DNA of 64,000 nt from Streptomyces sp. NBC_00483 (GTDB lineage: Bacteria > Actinomycetota > Actinomycetes > Streptomycetales > Streptomycetaceae). Below the pieces are notes generated by a model. That model worked only from the letters and a program-made list of their open reading frames with translations. It was not told the DNA's origin and did not search any database. Numbering within the stretch: the stretch's first letter is position 1; the number at the start of each line of letters is the position of its first letter. Positions 44,386 through 54,086 of this stretch are shown in pieces. The translations under genes and the position numbers were made by a program. The stretch spans positions 9,486,001 through 9,550,000 of the forward strand of contig NZ_CP107880.1 of the NCBI RefSeq assembly GCF_036013745.1. Direction: 5' to 3'.

Positions 44386-45341
44386 GCAGCATCGCTACCG
44401 AACGGCAGCAGGCCGCCGCGCCACCGGCCGCCGCGGAACACCCGCCCCGCCGCAGGCTGAGCCGCAAGCACCGGGAGTGGATCGCGGCCGGTCTCTTCCT
44501 GCTGCCCGACGGACTCGGCCTGTCCGTCTTCGTGATCCTTCCGATGTTCTTCTCGATCGTCCTGAGCTTCTTCCAGGTGTCGGGCTTCGGCTCGTACGAA
44601 TGGATCGGACTCGGGAACTACGAGCGGATGTTCAACGACCCGTACTTCTGGTCCTCGATGTGGGTCACGGCGAAGTACGTGGTCATCATGGTGCCGGTGC
44701 TCTTCGTCGTCAGCCTCGGGCTCGGCATCCTCATGAAGCAGAAGCTGCCCGGCATGGCCGTCTACCGTACGGCCCTGTTCATGCCGTACATGCTCAGTCT
44801 CGTCGTCGCGGGCCTGCTGTGGAAGTTCATGTTCGACGAGCAGACCGGCGTCGCCAACAAGATCGTGGGCGCGTTCGGCATCAGCCCGCAGTCGTGGCTC
44901 GGCGACCCCAGCCTCGCGCTGTACTCCGTCATCCTCGTGACGGTCTGGTACATGATGGGCTACTACATGATCATTTTCCTCGCGGGCCTCAACGAGATCC
45001 CCAAGGAGTACTACGAGGCCGCCAAGATCGACGGCGCGAGCCCGTGGACGTCCTTCCGGAAGATCACCTGGCCGCTGCTGCGTCCCACGAGCTTCTTCGT
45101 GCTCATCATGACCACGGTCGCCGCCATCACCGGCACCTTCGACCTGGTCTACTCACTGACCGCCGGCGGACCGGCCAACGGGACCGCCGTCGCCATGTTC
45201 TACATCTACCAACAGGCGTTCGTCTTCGGTGAGTACGGCTACGCCTCCGCTCTCGGCACGTTCCTCGTACTGATCATGGTCGTGCTGTCCTGGGTCATCT
45301 TCAAGCTCACGAAGGGCGGGAGGTTCGACGATGGAGAGTGA
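44382..45341 (+). CDS. Sugar ABC transporter permease (MalF/UgpA type)
   Basis: This 319-aa permease has six TM segments (first at about 33-58, FLLPDGLGLSVFVILPMFF). The EAA loop contacting the ATPase is YYEAAKIDGASPWTSFRKIT. ATG 44382 overlaps the upstream stop, so longer upstream frame is not coding. It ends 11 bases inside the second permease gene. Confidence 0.92.
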   Translation: MSSIATERQQAAAPPAAAEHPPRRRLSRKHREWIAAGLFLLPDGLGLSVFVILPMFFSIVLSFFQVSGFGSYEWIGLGNYERMFNDPYFWSSMWVTAKYVVIMVPVLFVVSLGLGILMKQKLPGMAVYRTALFMPYMLSLVVAGLLWKFMFDEQTGVANKIVGAFGISPQSWLGDPSLALYSVILVTVWYMMGYYMIIFLAGLNEIPKEYYEAAKIDGASPWTSFRKITWPLLRPTSFFVLIMTTVAAITGTFDLVYSLTAGGPANGTAVAMFYIYQQAFVFGEYGYASALGTFLVLIMVVLSWVIFKLTKGGRFDDGE

Positions 45342-46179
45342 CACCGTCACCACAGGCATGACGCCCCGTACGCGTTTCGGTAAGCGCGGAGGGCTCACGA
45401 TCGTCGGGATCGTCCTGTCGCTGGTCAGCCTCTTCCCGATCCTCTGGGCCATTTCCTCGTCCTTCAAGACGCGCGCCACCGTCACCGACGGCAAGCTGCT
45501 CCCGAACGACTTCACCTGGGAGAACTTCCGCTACGTCTTCACCGAAGTACCCTTCGGGCGCTGGCTGTTGAACAGCTTCATCATGGCCGCCGTCATCACC
45601 GTCGCGGCCCTGTTCTTCCACTCCATGGCCGCCTACGCGCTGGCCCGGCTGAAGTTCCCCGGCCGCGACTCGATCTTCGCCGTCATCTTCTCGACGCTGC
45701 TGATCACCGCGCCCGTGGTGCTCATCCCGCTGTTCATCATCGTGCGCCAACTCGGGATGCTGGACAGCTACGCGGGCCTGATCATCCCGCTCATCTTCAA
45801 CGCGTTCGGGATCTTCCTGCTGCGCCAGTTCTACCTGGGCATCCCCAAGGAGCTGGAGGAGGCGGCGATCGTCGACGGCTGCGGCTACTGGCGCGTCTAC
45901 TGGAACATCATTCTGCCGCTGTCCCGGCCGATCCTCTCCGCGCTGGCGGTGTTCTTCTTCCTCGCGAACTGGAACCAGTTCGCCTGGCCGCTGGTGTCCA
46001 CGAGCAGCACCGACCTCACCGTCACCCAGGTCGGTATCTCGTCCTTCACTACGCAGTACGGCGCGAACTGGAACTACATCCTCGCCGCCGCCGTGATCGC
46101 GGTGATCCCCATGCTGACGTTGTTCCTCATCTTCCAGCGCCAGATGGTCGAATCGATCAAGACCTCTGGCCTGAAGTAG
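45331..46179 (+). CDS. Carbohydrate ABC transporter permease (MalG type)
   Basis: This 282-aa, six-TM permease has EAA loop EEAAIVDGCGYWRVYWNIIL. It starts inside the previous gene with GAGAGTG context at ATG 45331. Binding protein and two permeases are present but no ATPase follows, as usual for Streptomyces importers served by the shared ATPase MsiK. Confidence 0.92.
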   Translation: MESDTVTTGMTPRTRFGKRGGLTIVGIVLSLVSLFPILWAISSSFKTRATVTDGKLLPNDFTWENFRYVFTEVPFGRWLLNSFIMAAVITVAALFFHSMAAYALARLKFPGRDSIFAVIFSTLLITAPVVLIPLFIIVRQLGMLDSYAGLIIPLIFNAFGIFLLRQFYLGIPKELEEAAIVDGCGYWRVYWNIILPLSRPILSALAVFFFLANWNQFAWPLVSTSSTDLTVTQVGISSFTTQYGANWNYILAAAVIAVIPMLTLFLIFQRQMVESIKTSGLK

Positions 46180-46207
46180 AAGAAGCAGAACCAGAAAGGG
46201 TGACCAC

Positions 46208-47707
46208 ATGACTCAGCCCTGGCGCCAGCCCCAATCCGCAGTCATCGGCGTGGACATCGGTACGTCCAGCAGCAAGGGGATCCTCGTCGCCCTCGACGGC
46301 ACCGTGCTGCGCACCGCCGTCCGCGAGCACACCGTCGACCGTCCCGCCCCGGGGCACGTGGAGATGCCGGGTGAGGTGTGGTGGGACGAATTCGTGTTCC
46401 TCGCGCGCGAGTTGACGTCCGCCGAGGACACGGACGTGGTCGCCGTCGGCGTCAGCGGCATGGGGCCGTGCGTGCTGCTCACCGACGCCGACGACATGCC
46501 GCTGCGGCCCGCGATCCTGTACGGCGTCGACACCCGCTCCGTCGCCCAGATCGAGCGCCTGGAAAGGGAGTTGGGGGCGGACGAGATCGTCCAGCGGTGC
46601 GGATCGCGGCTCACCTCGCAGGCGGCGGGCGCCAAGGTCGCGTGGGTCGCCGACGAGGAGCCGGAGGTGTTCGCCCGCGCCCGCCGCCTCTACATGCCCA
46701 GCTCGTGGCTCGCCCGCCAGCTCACCGGCGCCTACGTCCTCGACCACCACTCCGCCAGCCAGTGCACACCGCTCTACGACACCCTGGCCCGCGACTGGTA
46801 CGCGCCGTGGGCCGAGCGGATCGCGCCCGGTGTCGAACTCCCGCCGCTGCGCTGGTCCGGCGAGGCGGCCGGAACCGTCACCGCCGAGGCCGCCCGCGCC
46901 ACGGGCCTGCCCGCCGGTATCCCCGTCACCACCGGCACCGTCGACGCCTGGGCCGAGGCGCTCAGCGTCGGTGCGCACGGCGTCGGTGACCTGATGCTGA
47001 TGTACGGCACGACCATGTTCCTCGTGCACACCGTGCCCGACCTGCTGCGCGATCCCGCGCTGTGGAGCACGGTCGGCGCGCTGCCCGACACCCGCAACCT
47101 CGCGGGCGGCATGGCCACATCCGGCGCCGTCACCGGCTGGCTGCGCGACCTGTTCGGCGACGTCGACTACCCCGAACTCCTGGGCCTCGCCGAGAAGTCG
47201 GGGCCCGGCGCGAACGGCCTGCTGATGCTGCCGTACTTCGCGGGGGAGCGCACCCCCGTGGACGACCCGCGCGCCCGTGGTGTCATCGCCGGTCTCACCC
47301 TCGGCCACACACGCGGCGACCTGTACCGGTCCGCCCTGGAGGCCACCGCCTTCGGTGTGCGGCACAACATCGAGGCGCTGGAAGCCGCGGGCGGCGACAT
47401 CCGCCGCGTCGTCGCCGTCGGCGGCGGCACGCAGGGGCGGCTGTGGACCCAGATCGTCTCCGACGTCACCGGCCGCACGCAGGAGGTGCGGACGACCTCC
47501 GTCGGAGCCTCCTACGGAGGGGCCCTGCTCGCCGCGCAGCTCGTCACGGACGACGCCCGCATCGACGACTGGAACCCCGTCGCCGAACGCCTCGCGCCGC
47601 GCCCCGAGGTGACGGCCCGCTACGACGACCTGTACGCCCTCTACCGCGACCTCTACCCGGCGTCGGCGGACGTGACGCACGCCCTGGCCGACCTTCAGAC
47701 CCGCTGA
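46208..47707 (+). CDS. FGGY-family carbohydrate kinase (pentulose type)
   Basis: This 499-aa kinase has the ASKHA fold: phosphate-1 motif VIGVDIGTSSSKGILVALDG, VDRPAPGHVEMPGEVWWDE, catalytic Asp region TTGTVDAWAEALSVG, YFAGERTPVDDPRARG and adenosine motif VVAVGGGTQGRLWTQIVSD. It phosphorylates a ketopentose or related sugar such as xylulose or ribulose with ATP. AAAGGGTG lies upstream of ATG 46208. It is the last gene of the GH172/ABC operon, so it probably traps the sugar released in the cell. Confidence 0.9.
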   Translation: MTQPWRQPQSAVIGVDIGTSSSKGILVALDGTVLRTAVREHTVDRPAPGHVEMPGEVWWDEFVFLARELTSAEDTDVVAVGVSGMGPCVLLTDADDMPLRPAILYGVDTRSVAQIERLERELGADEIVQRCGSRLTSQAAGAKVAWVADEEPEVFARARRLYMPSSWLARQLTGAYVLDHHSASQCTPLYDTLARDWYAPWAERIAPGVELPPLRWSGEAAGTVTAEAARATGLPAGIPVTTGTVDAWAEALSVGAHGVGDLMLMYGTTMFLVHTVPDLLRDPALWSTVGALPDTRNLAGGMATSGAVTGWLRDLFGDVDYPELLGLAEKSGPGANGLLMLPYFAGERTPVDDPRARGVIAGLTLGHTRGDLYRSALEATAFGVRHNIEALEAAGGDIRRVVAVGGGTQGRLWTQIVSDVTGRTQEVRTTSVGASYGGALLAAQLVTDDARIDDWNPVAERLAPRPEVTARYDDLYALYRDLYPASADVTHALADLQTR

Positions 47708-47749
47708 GGAGACACGGCGCCGCAGGCCACGATGTTCCGCGAACTGGGG

Positions 47750-49612
47750 CTACGCGTCCACCTGTGCGGGGACGTGTGCCTCTAAGGATGGCTGCCCCCG
47801 CGCGGCGGTCGACAGCGCCCGGTCCGCGCGGAGGGCCAGCAGCGGCGCCGACCAGGCCAGGCAGGCGTACCAGGCCAGCAGGGCACAGACGCCGAACGAG
47901 GCCGCGCCTGACGGGGCCAGAATGCCGGTTGCGGCGGCGGCGAGCGCCCACAAGGCACCCAGGGTGACCTCGGGCCACACCGGCCACAGCGCCGCGAGCC
48001 CCTTCGCGAACGCGGGGAACTTGTCGGTGCGCCGCCACGGGCGTCGCGTGGTCCACCAGGACGGCAGCACGGCGGCCCAGGTGATGTGGTGCAGCGCGGT
48101 CTGCGCCCACACGGCACGCGCAGCCTGCCGCGCGGGAGCGCCGAGCACACGTCGTAGAAGACACCAACGCAACGTCAGTCCGTTCAGGGCGAGCAACACG
48201 GCCACAACGGGCAGGGCCGGATCCCACGGCACCGCTCCACCGCACACCAGGACGGCGCCGAGAACGGCCGCGCATCCCATACCGATCGCCGTGCAGGCGG
48301 CACGTGTCATCTCCCGGGCCCCGTGATGGGCGTGCAGCAGCTTGTGCCACCCGGTCATCAGGGACGCATGCGCCCGGCGCCCCGGCAGCATCAGCCGCCA
48401 GTGCCGGCGCAGCTCCTGGGCCGGCCCGAAGACCCAACGGGCGCGCTGGCGACGGTAACCGGCGAAGGTCTCCGGGACGAGACCCTGGCCGAAGCTCTCG
48501 TCGAAGTAGTGGGAGCGATATCCCGCCGCGTGCAGGCGCAGGGACAGTTCGGAGTCCTCGGAGCTGCACCATTGCGCCCAGCCTCCGACCTCGCGCAGTG
48601 CGGAGGCCCGGATCAGGCACATGGTGCCCGCCACGATCGCGGCGCCCCGTTCGGCACGGGCCACCAGGTACGTGCCGTACATCTGCCGGTATTCCCAGTA
48701 GCAGCCGCTCAGGTAGGGGCTGTCGTGCCAGTCGCGGTAGTCGTGGCGGGACTGGACGAACCCGGTACGGGGGTCGTCGAAGAGCTGCACCAGCCTTGAG
48801 AGGAAGTCGGGACGCGCCTGGTAGTCGGCGTCCAGGACGGCCACGACGGTCGCGCGCGAATCGATGTGCCCCATCGCGTAGTTGAGCGCCCCGGCCTTGG
48901 CTCCGGCAAGCCCCTCCATATGATGGAAGCGAAACCTTTCGCCGAGGCGTGCGCAGTGGTCGCGCACCGGCTGCCACAGGGTTGGATCGGCGGTGTTGTT
49001 GTCGATGACCAGCACTTCGTAGTCTGCGTACCGCTGCTCGGCCAGCGCGTCGAGGGTCGCGACGACCACCTCTGGCGGCTCCGCGTGGCAGGGAACCTGA
49101 ACGCTCACCGTTGGGCCGCTGTGGCGCTCCCGTGCCGGGGGCACGTGTGAACGCCGCCAGGTGTCACGCAGCAGCCGCTCCTGGTTCAGGTACGCGTCGA
49201 GCAGGAGCAGCAGTACGCGAGGCACACCGGCCACCAGCCACACCGTCATGGCCGTGCGCGCCACCCAGGCTCCCTCACCGGTGGCCACGGCGGAGGCACA
49301 CCAGGCCAGCAGGGCCAGATGCGCCGCCACCGAAACCGGGACCGCGATGCGTCCGGCGGAGTGCAGAGCTCCCGTCAGTGGCCGCGCCATCAGACACACC
49401 AGGGGAACCACGGCCATCAGGAGGAGGGCATCGACGGACAGCCACCGCCCGTGGAGGGCCGCCGCCGATCCCGCGGCGAGCGCCAGCACCAGGGCCCATT
49501 CGGACACCGCGCCACCACGGGGGCTCCCGCGCCGGGCCCTACGGCACAACAACAAGGTCGCCGCCGTGTGCGCAACCGCCAGCGTCACCGCCACACTGCC
49601 CAGAACCGACAT
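47750..49612 (-). CDS. Membrane glycosyltransferase family 2 (cellulose-synthase-like)
   Basis: This 620-aa processive-type GT2 protein has about four N-terminal TM segments (residues 1-140), a cytosolic GT-A domain (VSVQVPCHAEPPEVVVATLD; LVIDNNTADPTLW; VAVLDADYQARPDFLSRL, the DxD; CSSEDSELSLRLH, catalytic Asp; QRARWVFGPAQ, the QxxRW) and C-terminal TM segments. This resembles BcsA/CslA but has no PilZ domain. No glycan hydrolase, GlxA or BcsB partner lies nearby. It is 57 bases downstream of the amino acid permease on the same strand. The polymer is unknown. Confidence 0.86.
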   Translation of the reverse strand: MSVLGSVAVTLAVAHTAATLLLCRRARRGSPRGGAVSEWALVLALAAGSAAALHGRWLSVDALLLMAVVPLVCLMARPLTGALHSAGRIAVPVSVAAHLALLAWCASAVATGEGAWVARTAMTVWLVAGVPRVLLLLLDAYLNQERLLRDTWRRSHVPPARERHSGPTVSVQVPCHAEPPEVVVATLDALAEQRYADYEVLVIDNNTADPTLWQPVRDHCARLGERFRFHHMEGLAGAKAGALNYAMGHIDSRATVVAVLDADYQARPDFLSRLVQLFDDPRTGFVQSRHDYRDWHDSPYLSGCYWEYRQMYGTYLVARAERGAAIVAGTMCLIRASALREVGGWAQWCSSEDSELSLRLHAAGYRSHYFDESFGQGLVPETFAGYRRQRARWVFGPAQELRRHWRLMLPGRRAHASLMTGWHKLLHAHHGAREMTRAACTAIGMGCAAVLGAVLVCGGAVPWDPALPVVAVLLALNGLTLRWCLLRRVLGAPARQAARAVWAQTALHHITWAAVLPSWWTTRRPWRRTDKFPAFAKGLAALWPVWPEVTLGALWALAAAATGILAPSGAASFGVCALLAWYACLAWSAPLLALRADRALSTAARGQPSLEAHVPAQVDA

Positions 49613-49669
49613 GTTCTGCCAACGAGGTGTCTACGGCGAAGTCACCTGTTTCACTCCGATGCGCGGCGG

Positions 49670-51133
49670 TCAGCGCGCCGCCGTCTCCGCCTCCCGCTCG
49701 ACCTCCTCCCGCAGCGCCGACCTGCGCCGCCCGAACGCCAGGTACAGCGCGGCCGCCAGGGCCAGCCAGCACAGGAACAACGTCCATGTCAGGCCCGGCA
49801 GTTGGTAGGCGAGGTAGGCGCAGGCGGCGGCGGTGAGGATCGGCACCACCGGGTAGAGCGGGACCCGGAAGGGGCGCGGGGCGTCAGGGGCGATGCGGCG
49901 CAGCACCATCACCGCCGCTGCCACCGCCACGAAGGCGATCAGCGTGCCCATGCTGGTCAGGTCGGCCAGCTCCTGGAGCGGCACGAACCCGGCGAGCGCC
50001 GCGACCGCGACACCCACGATCCAGGAGTTGGCCGCGGGAGTGTGCCGCTTGCGGTCGACCCTGCGGAAGACCTGGGGCACCAGGCCGTCCCGCGCCATCG
50101 AGAACAGGATGCGGGTCTGCCCGTAGAGGGTGACCAGGACGACGCTGAAGATGGAGACGACCGCGCCGGCGGAGAGGATCAGGGCGGCGGTGCCGGAGCC
50201 GGTGACCGACGTGAGGATCGACGCGAGCACCGCCTCGCCGGCCGCTTCCTGGCGCGCGAACGCCCCCTCCGGCTGCGCGCCGATGCCGGCGACCGCGACC
50301 AGGATGTAGAGGGTCGTCACGACGAGGAGTGTCAGGAGGAGCGCGAGCGGGATGGTGCGGCGGGGGTTGCGTACTTCCTCGCCCGCGGTGGATACCGTGT
50401 CGAAGCCGACGTACGAGAAAAAGACGGCGGAGGCCGCCGCGGTGATGCCGCCCAGGCCGTGCGGCGCGAAGTCGGCGAAGCGGTCGGCCCGGAAGGCGGT
50501 GAGGGCCACCGCCGCGAACATCACGAGGACGGCGAGCTTCACACACACCAGGATCGAGTTGACCAGGATGGACTCCCGGGTGCCACGGGCGAGGAGCGCC
50601 GTGCACGCCAGGACGACGACGATCGCCGGGATGTTCACCATGCCGCCCGCGCCCGGCGGTTGGCTGATCGCGTCGGGCAGCGTGACACCGAAGAGCGCGT
50701 CCGAGACCTCGTTGAGGTACTGGCCCCAGCTGACCGCGACGGTGGACACCGCCACCCCGTACTCCAGGACCAGACACCAGGCGACGAGGTACGCGATGCC
50801 CTCACCCAGCGAGGCGTACGCGTACGAGTAGGTGCTGCCCGCCACCGGGATCGCCCCGGCCAACTCCACGTAACAGAGCGCCGCGAGGGCGGCGACGGTG
50901 CCCGCGATGACGAACGACAGCACGACGCCGGGACCGGCCGTGGGCACGCTCGTGCCGAGGACGAAGAAGATGCCGGTGCCGAGCACGGAGCTGATCCCGA
51001 GCAGCGTCAGCCGTCCCAGACCCATGGTGCGTTCCAGGCGGGGTCCTTCGTGCGGATCGCCCTCGCCCTCGGCGGCAGCGACGATGCTGTCCAGGGGTTT
51101 GCGGCGCAACAGCTGAGTGGCCACTGGGCCCAT
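49670..51133 (-). CDS. APC-superfamily amino acid permease (cationic amino acid type)
   Basis: This 487-aa protein has about 12 TM segments. The CAT/YfnA-like TM1 motif is GISSVLGTGIFFVLGT, followed by LCYVELAGAIPVAGSTYSYA, FFSYVGFDTVSTAGEEVRNP and RDGLVPQVFRRV. ATG 51133 follows AGGAGG; a GTG-type extension upstream is not needed. It diverges from the M20 desuccinylase gene, sharing a region with two PucR-type motifs. Its substrates are probably amino acids handled by the neighbouring D-to-L conversion genes. Confidence 0.88.
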   Translation of the reverse strand: MGPVATQLLRRKPLDSIVAAAEGEGDPHEGPRLERTMGLGRLTLLGISSVLGTGIFFVLGTSVPTAGPGVVLSFVIAGTVAALAALCYVELAGAIPVAGSTYSYAYASLGEGIAYLVAWCLVLEYGVAVSTVAVSWGQYLNEVSDALFGVTLPDAISQPPGAGGMVNIPAIVVVLACTALLARGTRESILVNSILVCVKLAVLVMFAAVALTAFRADRFADFAPHGLGGITAAASAVFFSYVGFDTVSTAGEEVRNPRRTIPLALLLTLLVVTTLYILVAVAGIGAQPEGAFARQEAAGEAVLASILTSVTGSGTAALILSAGAVVSIFSVVLVTLYGQTRILFSMARDGLVPQVFRRVDRKRHTPAANSWIVGVAVAALAGFVPLQELADLTSMGTLIAFVAVAAAVMVLRRIAPDAPRPFRVPLYPVVPILTAAACAYLAYQLPGLTWTLFLCWLALAAALYLAFGRRRSALREEVEREAETAAR

Positions 51134-51222
51134 GGGTCCTCCTGTACGACGAGTGACACGGCGACCGGGACGCCGTGCGGTCGGTGAGGCCCCGGATCCT
51201 TCGGGACCGGCGGGCCCCGCAC

Positions 51223-51272
51223 ATTGGCCGATCGGCACAAGTGCCGCACGGGGTATTGGCCGATGTCACAAC
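51223..51272. promoter_or_regulatory. Two 32-bp-spaced motifs, candidate PucR sites (permease/M20 region)
   Basis: ATTGGCCGATCGGCACAAG (51223-51241) and ATTGGCCGATGTCACAAC (51255-51272) start exactly 32 bp apart. The same motif pair at the same spacing occurs between pucR and the GNAT gene. Confidence 0.65.
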
Positions 51273-51351
51273 CCGCTGCCGGTAGGGTCGTCCGAGCATG
51301 GTGGACGCACCCCGCGGACACCCCGCACCGCAGACGCGAAGGAGATCAGCC

Positions 51352-52437
51352 GTGCCCCTCGACCTCGCCGCCGACGTCGTCGCACTCACCGAGGCACTGG
51401 TCGACATGCCCTCCGAGAGCGGCGCCGAGGGTCCGCTCGCCGACGCCGTCGAGGAGGCGCTGCGAGCGCTCCCGGGCCTGGAGGTGGAGCGCGTCGGCAA
51501 CTCCGTCGTCGCCCGCACCGACCTCGGCCGCCCCGAGCGGGTCGTGCTCGCCGGACACCTCGACACCGTCCCGGCGGCCGACAACCTCCCGGCGCGCCGC
51601 GACGGCGAGCGGCTGTACGGGCTCGGCGCCTGCGACATGAAGGGCGGCGTGGCGGTCGCGCTGAAGCTGGCCGCCGCTGCGGCGGAGGCGCGCGGATCGC
51701 TGACCCGCGATGTGACCTTCGCCTTCTACGAGTGCGAGGAGATCGCCGGCGACCGCAACGGCCTCGCCGTGATCGCCGCGCACAGGCCCCAACTCCTGGA
51801 CGGCGACCTCGCGTTGCTTCTCGAACCTTCCGGCGGCGGAGTGGAGGCGGGCTGCCAGGGCTTCCTCCTCGCCGACATCGTCGTGCCGGGGCGGCGGGCG
51901 CACACCGCGCGCGCCTGGATGGGCAGCAACGCCGCACACCTCGCCGGTGAGGTCCTCACCCGGCTGCACGCGCACGTCCCGGAGCGGATCACCATCGACG
52001 GCCTGGAGTACCGCGAGGGCCTCAACGCCGTCGCCGTGCGCGCCGGGGTGTCGTCGAACGTCGTGCCCGACGAGTGCGTGGTCACCGTCAACCTCCGCTT
52101 CGCGCCCAGCCGTTCGCCCGAGGAGGCGGAGGCGTACGTGCGCGGGCTCTTCCCGGAGTACGAGGTGCGCGTCACGGAGGTGGAGCCGGGCGCGCTGCCG
52201 GGGCTCGACAGGGCCATGACGGCCGGACTCGTCAAGGCCCTGGGAGTCGAACCGCGCCCGAAGCTCGGCTGGACCGACGTGGCACGCTTCGCGTCGCTCG
52301 GCGTACCGGGGCTGAACTGCGGGCCCGGCGACCCTCAACTGGCTCACACCCCGGGGGAGTTCGTGTCGATGGCGGAGCTGCGGGAGTGCGAGGAGCGGCT
52401 GCGCGGGTGGCTCCTGTCCCAGGATTCAGCCGCGTAG
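51352..52437 (+). CDS. M20 succinyl-amino acid desuccinylase (DapE-like)
   Basis: This 361-aa protein closely follows the actinobacterial DapE plan: VALTEALVDMPSESGAEGPL, VVLAGHLDTVP (zinc His, Asp), LYGLGACDMKGGVAVA (bridging Asp), FAFYECEEIAGDRNG (catalytic Glu-Glu), LLEPSGGGVEAGCQG, lid domain with ARAWMGSNAAH, and the last zinc His in LAHTPGEFV. GTG 51352 follows AAGGAG at 7 bases. DapE releases succinate from N-succinyl-LL-diaminopimelate. Here, beside an N-succinyl-amino-acid racemase and GNAT, hydrolysis of N-succinyl-L-amino acids is the likelier role. It converges on pucR with a 12-base overlap. Confidence 0.85.
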   Translation: MPLDLAADVVALTEALVDMPSESGAEGPLADAVEEALRALPGLEVERVGNSVVARTDLGRPERVVLAGHLDTVPAADNLPARRDGERLYGLGACDMKGGVAVALKLAAAAAEARGSLTRDVTFAFYECEEIAGDRNGLAVIAAHRPQLLDGDLALLLEPSGGGVEAGCQGFLLADIVVPGRRAHTARAWMGSNAAHLAGEVLTRLHAHVPERITIDGLEYREGLNAVAVRAGVSSNVVPDECVVTVNLRFAPSRSPEEAEAYVRGLFPEYEVRVTEVEPGALPGLDRAMTAGLVKALGVEPRPKLGWTDVARFASLGVPGLNCGPGDPQLAHTPGEFVSMAELRECEERLRGWLLSQDSAA

Positions 52438-54003
52438 CCCCGCCAGCGTCCGCAACTGCACCCACAGCACCAGACGTTGGTCCGGATCGTCGAGGTCGAT
52501 GCCGAGCTGCCGCTGCACCTTGCGCAGCCGGTAGCGGCAGGTGTTGGGGTGCACGACCAGCTTCTCCGCCGCCCGTCCGGCGTCGCAGCCCGCGTCCAGC
52601 CAGCAGATGAGCGTACGGGCGTACTCGGTGCCGTGCTCGGCGTCGTGCGCGAGAACGTCCCGCCAGGGCCCGGCCGCCTGGTCCCTGCGGTCGGCCAGGA
52701 ACTCGCCGAGCACGAGCAGCGAGGTCTGTGCCCGCACCTGCCCGGCGTCCGCCACCTGCCCGGCCCCCAGCACCCGCAGCACCAGATCGGCGTCGTCGCG
52801 CGAGTCCCGGACCCCGGCGACACCAGGCACCGCGTGCCCGAGCCCGGCCCGCACGGAGATCCGCAGCGCCTCCTCCGCGCGCCGCACGATGTCCTCGGCG
52901 ATCCGCAGATGCCGCTCGGCCGCGTGATCGGCGGCCCCGACCACCGGCAGTAGCGCATACACCACACCGTCGAGCAGGACGCAGGCGTGCTGCCCGTACC
53001 GGGTCTGGCACTGGAGCCGTACGAGGTCGAGCAGGCGCAGCGCCGCCTGACCGCCGTCCTGCGCGGTCGCCGCCCCGGCGAGCGCGAACGCCGCGACCCG
53101 CACCGGGGCGTCCGGCGCGAGGCCCAGGCGGTGCGCGGCCGCGGCCGGTTCGATGGAGCCGTCGAGCAGGCGGCGCAGCAGGTCGCTGCTCAGATGCCGG
53201 GCCAGCTCGTCGGCGGCCCGCGCCCGCAGCAGCAGCATCGCGGCGGCCGAGGCGCCCTGGCGCAGCGCGTCCCCGGCGTCGGCGGCCAGGCTCCCCGTGT
53301 CCACCGCCCAGATCGAGCCGAGCAGCTCGCCCCCGGCGCGCACCGTGGTGGCCAGGCGGGGCAGCTCGTCGGCGGTCACCCCGGGAATCTTCAGCGGGCC
53401 CTCGGCTGCGTACAGGCGGCGGTAGTCCTCGTCGTTCTCCGGGCTGCCGGGGACCTGGCGGCCGAGGATGCCCTGCCGCCTGGTCTCGTCGACGGGCTGG
53501 CCGGGGACGGTCGAGTACGCGAGGATCTGGCGGCCGAGGTCCTCCACGGCGATCGCCCCGCCGACGGCCGCCGCGACGGCGTTGGCCAGCGCGAACAGAT
53601 CACCGGGCAGCGCGTCCTCGCCCAGCGGCGCCGTGCGCGTGCCGTGCGCGCCGACGACGGACGACAGCAGCTGGAACACCTGGTGCCAGGCGGCGTCCCG
53701 GTCCGTCCCGAGCAGCGCGGCACCCGCCGCCTCGGCGTCCGGCACCGCGTCAGACCCGTCGCCGCGCACCACGACGCCCGCCATCCCGGCCCGCCCGGCG
53801 TCGCGCACCAGCGGCCCCGCCTCGCCCGCGCGCACGCCGACGGCGAGGAGCAGCGCGCCCGGCGCCCGCTCCGGCAGCGGGGTGTGCGGGTCGTGCAGCA
53901 GCACCTCGGTGACCGGGACGGTGCGGCCGTGCGGGGCGCTGAGCAGGCGCAGCGTGGAGCCGCCGAGCGCGTCGAGGAGGTTTCCCAGCGTGCAGGTGTC
54001 CAT
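52426..54003 (-). CDS. PucR-family transcriptional regulator
   Basis: This 525-aa protein has an N-terminal PucR ligand region (about 1-140; LLSAPHGRTVPVTEVLLHDP), a GGDEF-like/CdaR central region (about 290-430) and a C-terminal PucR helix-turn-helix (KLVVHPNTCRYRLRKVQRQL). ATG 54003 begins MDTCTLGNLLDALGG; longer frame upstream overlaps the divergent promoter. PucR proteins activate purine or amino acid catabolism genes. Shared motif pairs point to the permease, desuccinylase, GNAT and racemase genes as its regulon. Confidence 0.88.
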   Translation of the reverse strand: MDTCTLGNLLDALGGSTLRLLSAPHGRTVPVTEVLLHDPHTPLPERAPGALLLAVGVRAGEAGPLVRDAGRAGMAGVVVRGDGSDAVPDAEAAGAALLGTDRDAAWHQVFQLLSSVVGAHGTRTAPLGEDALPGDLFALANAVAAAVGGAIAVEDLGRQILAYSTVPGQPVDETRRQGILGRQVPGSPENDEDYRRLYAAEGPLKIPGVTADELPRLATTVRAGGELLGSIWAVDTGSLAADAGDALRQGASAAAMLLLRARAADELARHLSSDLLRRLLDGSIEPAAAAHRLGLAPDAPVRVAAFALAGAATAQDGGQAALRLLDLVRLQCQTRYGQHACVLLDGVVYALLPVVGAADHAAERHLRIAEDIVRRAEEALRISVRAGLGHAVPGVAGVRDSRDDADLVLRVLGAGQVADAGQVRAQTSLLVLGEFLADRRDQAAGPWRDVLAHDAEHGTEYARTLICWLDAGCDAGRAAEKLVVHPNTCRYRLRKVQRQLGIDLDDPDQRLVLWVQLRTLAGLRG

Positions 54004-54037
54004 GGGTGAACCTTTCGTCGAAGGCGGCAGCCGGGGG

Positions 54038-54086
54038 ATTGTCCGATCGCAACAGGCTAGACGCCGATGATTGGCCACCACCACAA
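54038..54086. promoter_or_regulatory. Two 32-bp-spaced motifs, candidate PucR sites (pucR/GNAT region)
   Basis: ATTGTCCGATCGCAACAG (54038-54055) and ATTGGCCACCACCACAAG (54070-54087) start 32 bp apart, as in the permease/desuccinylase region. The second copy has a weaker right half. Confidence 0.6.
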
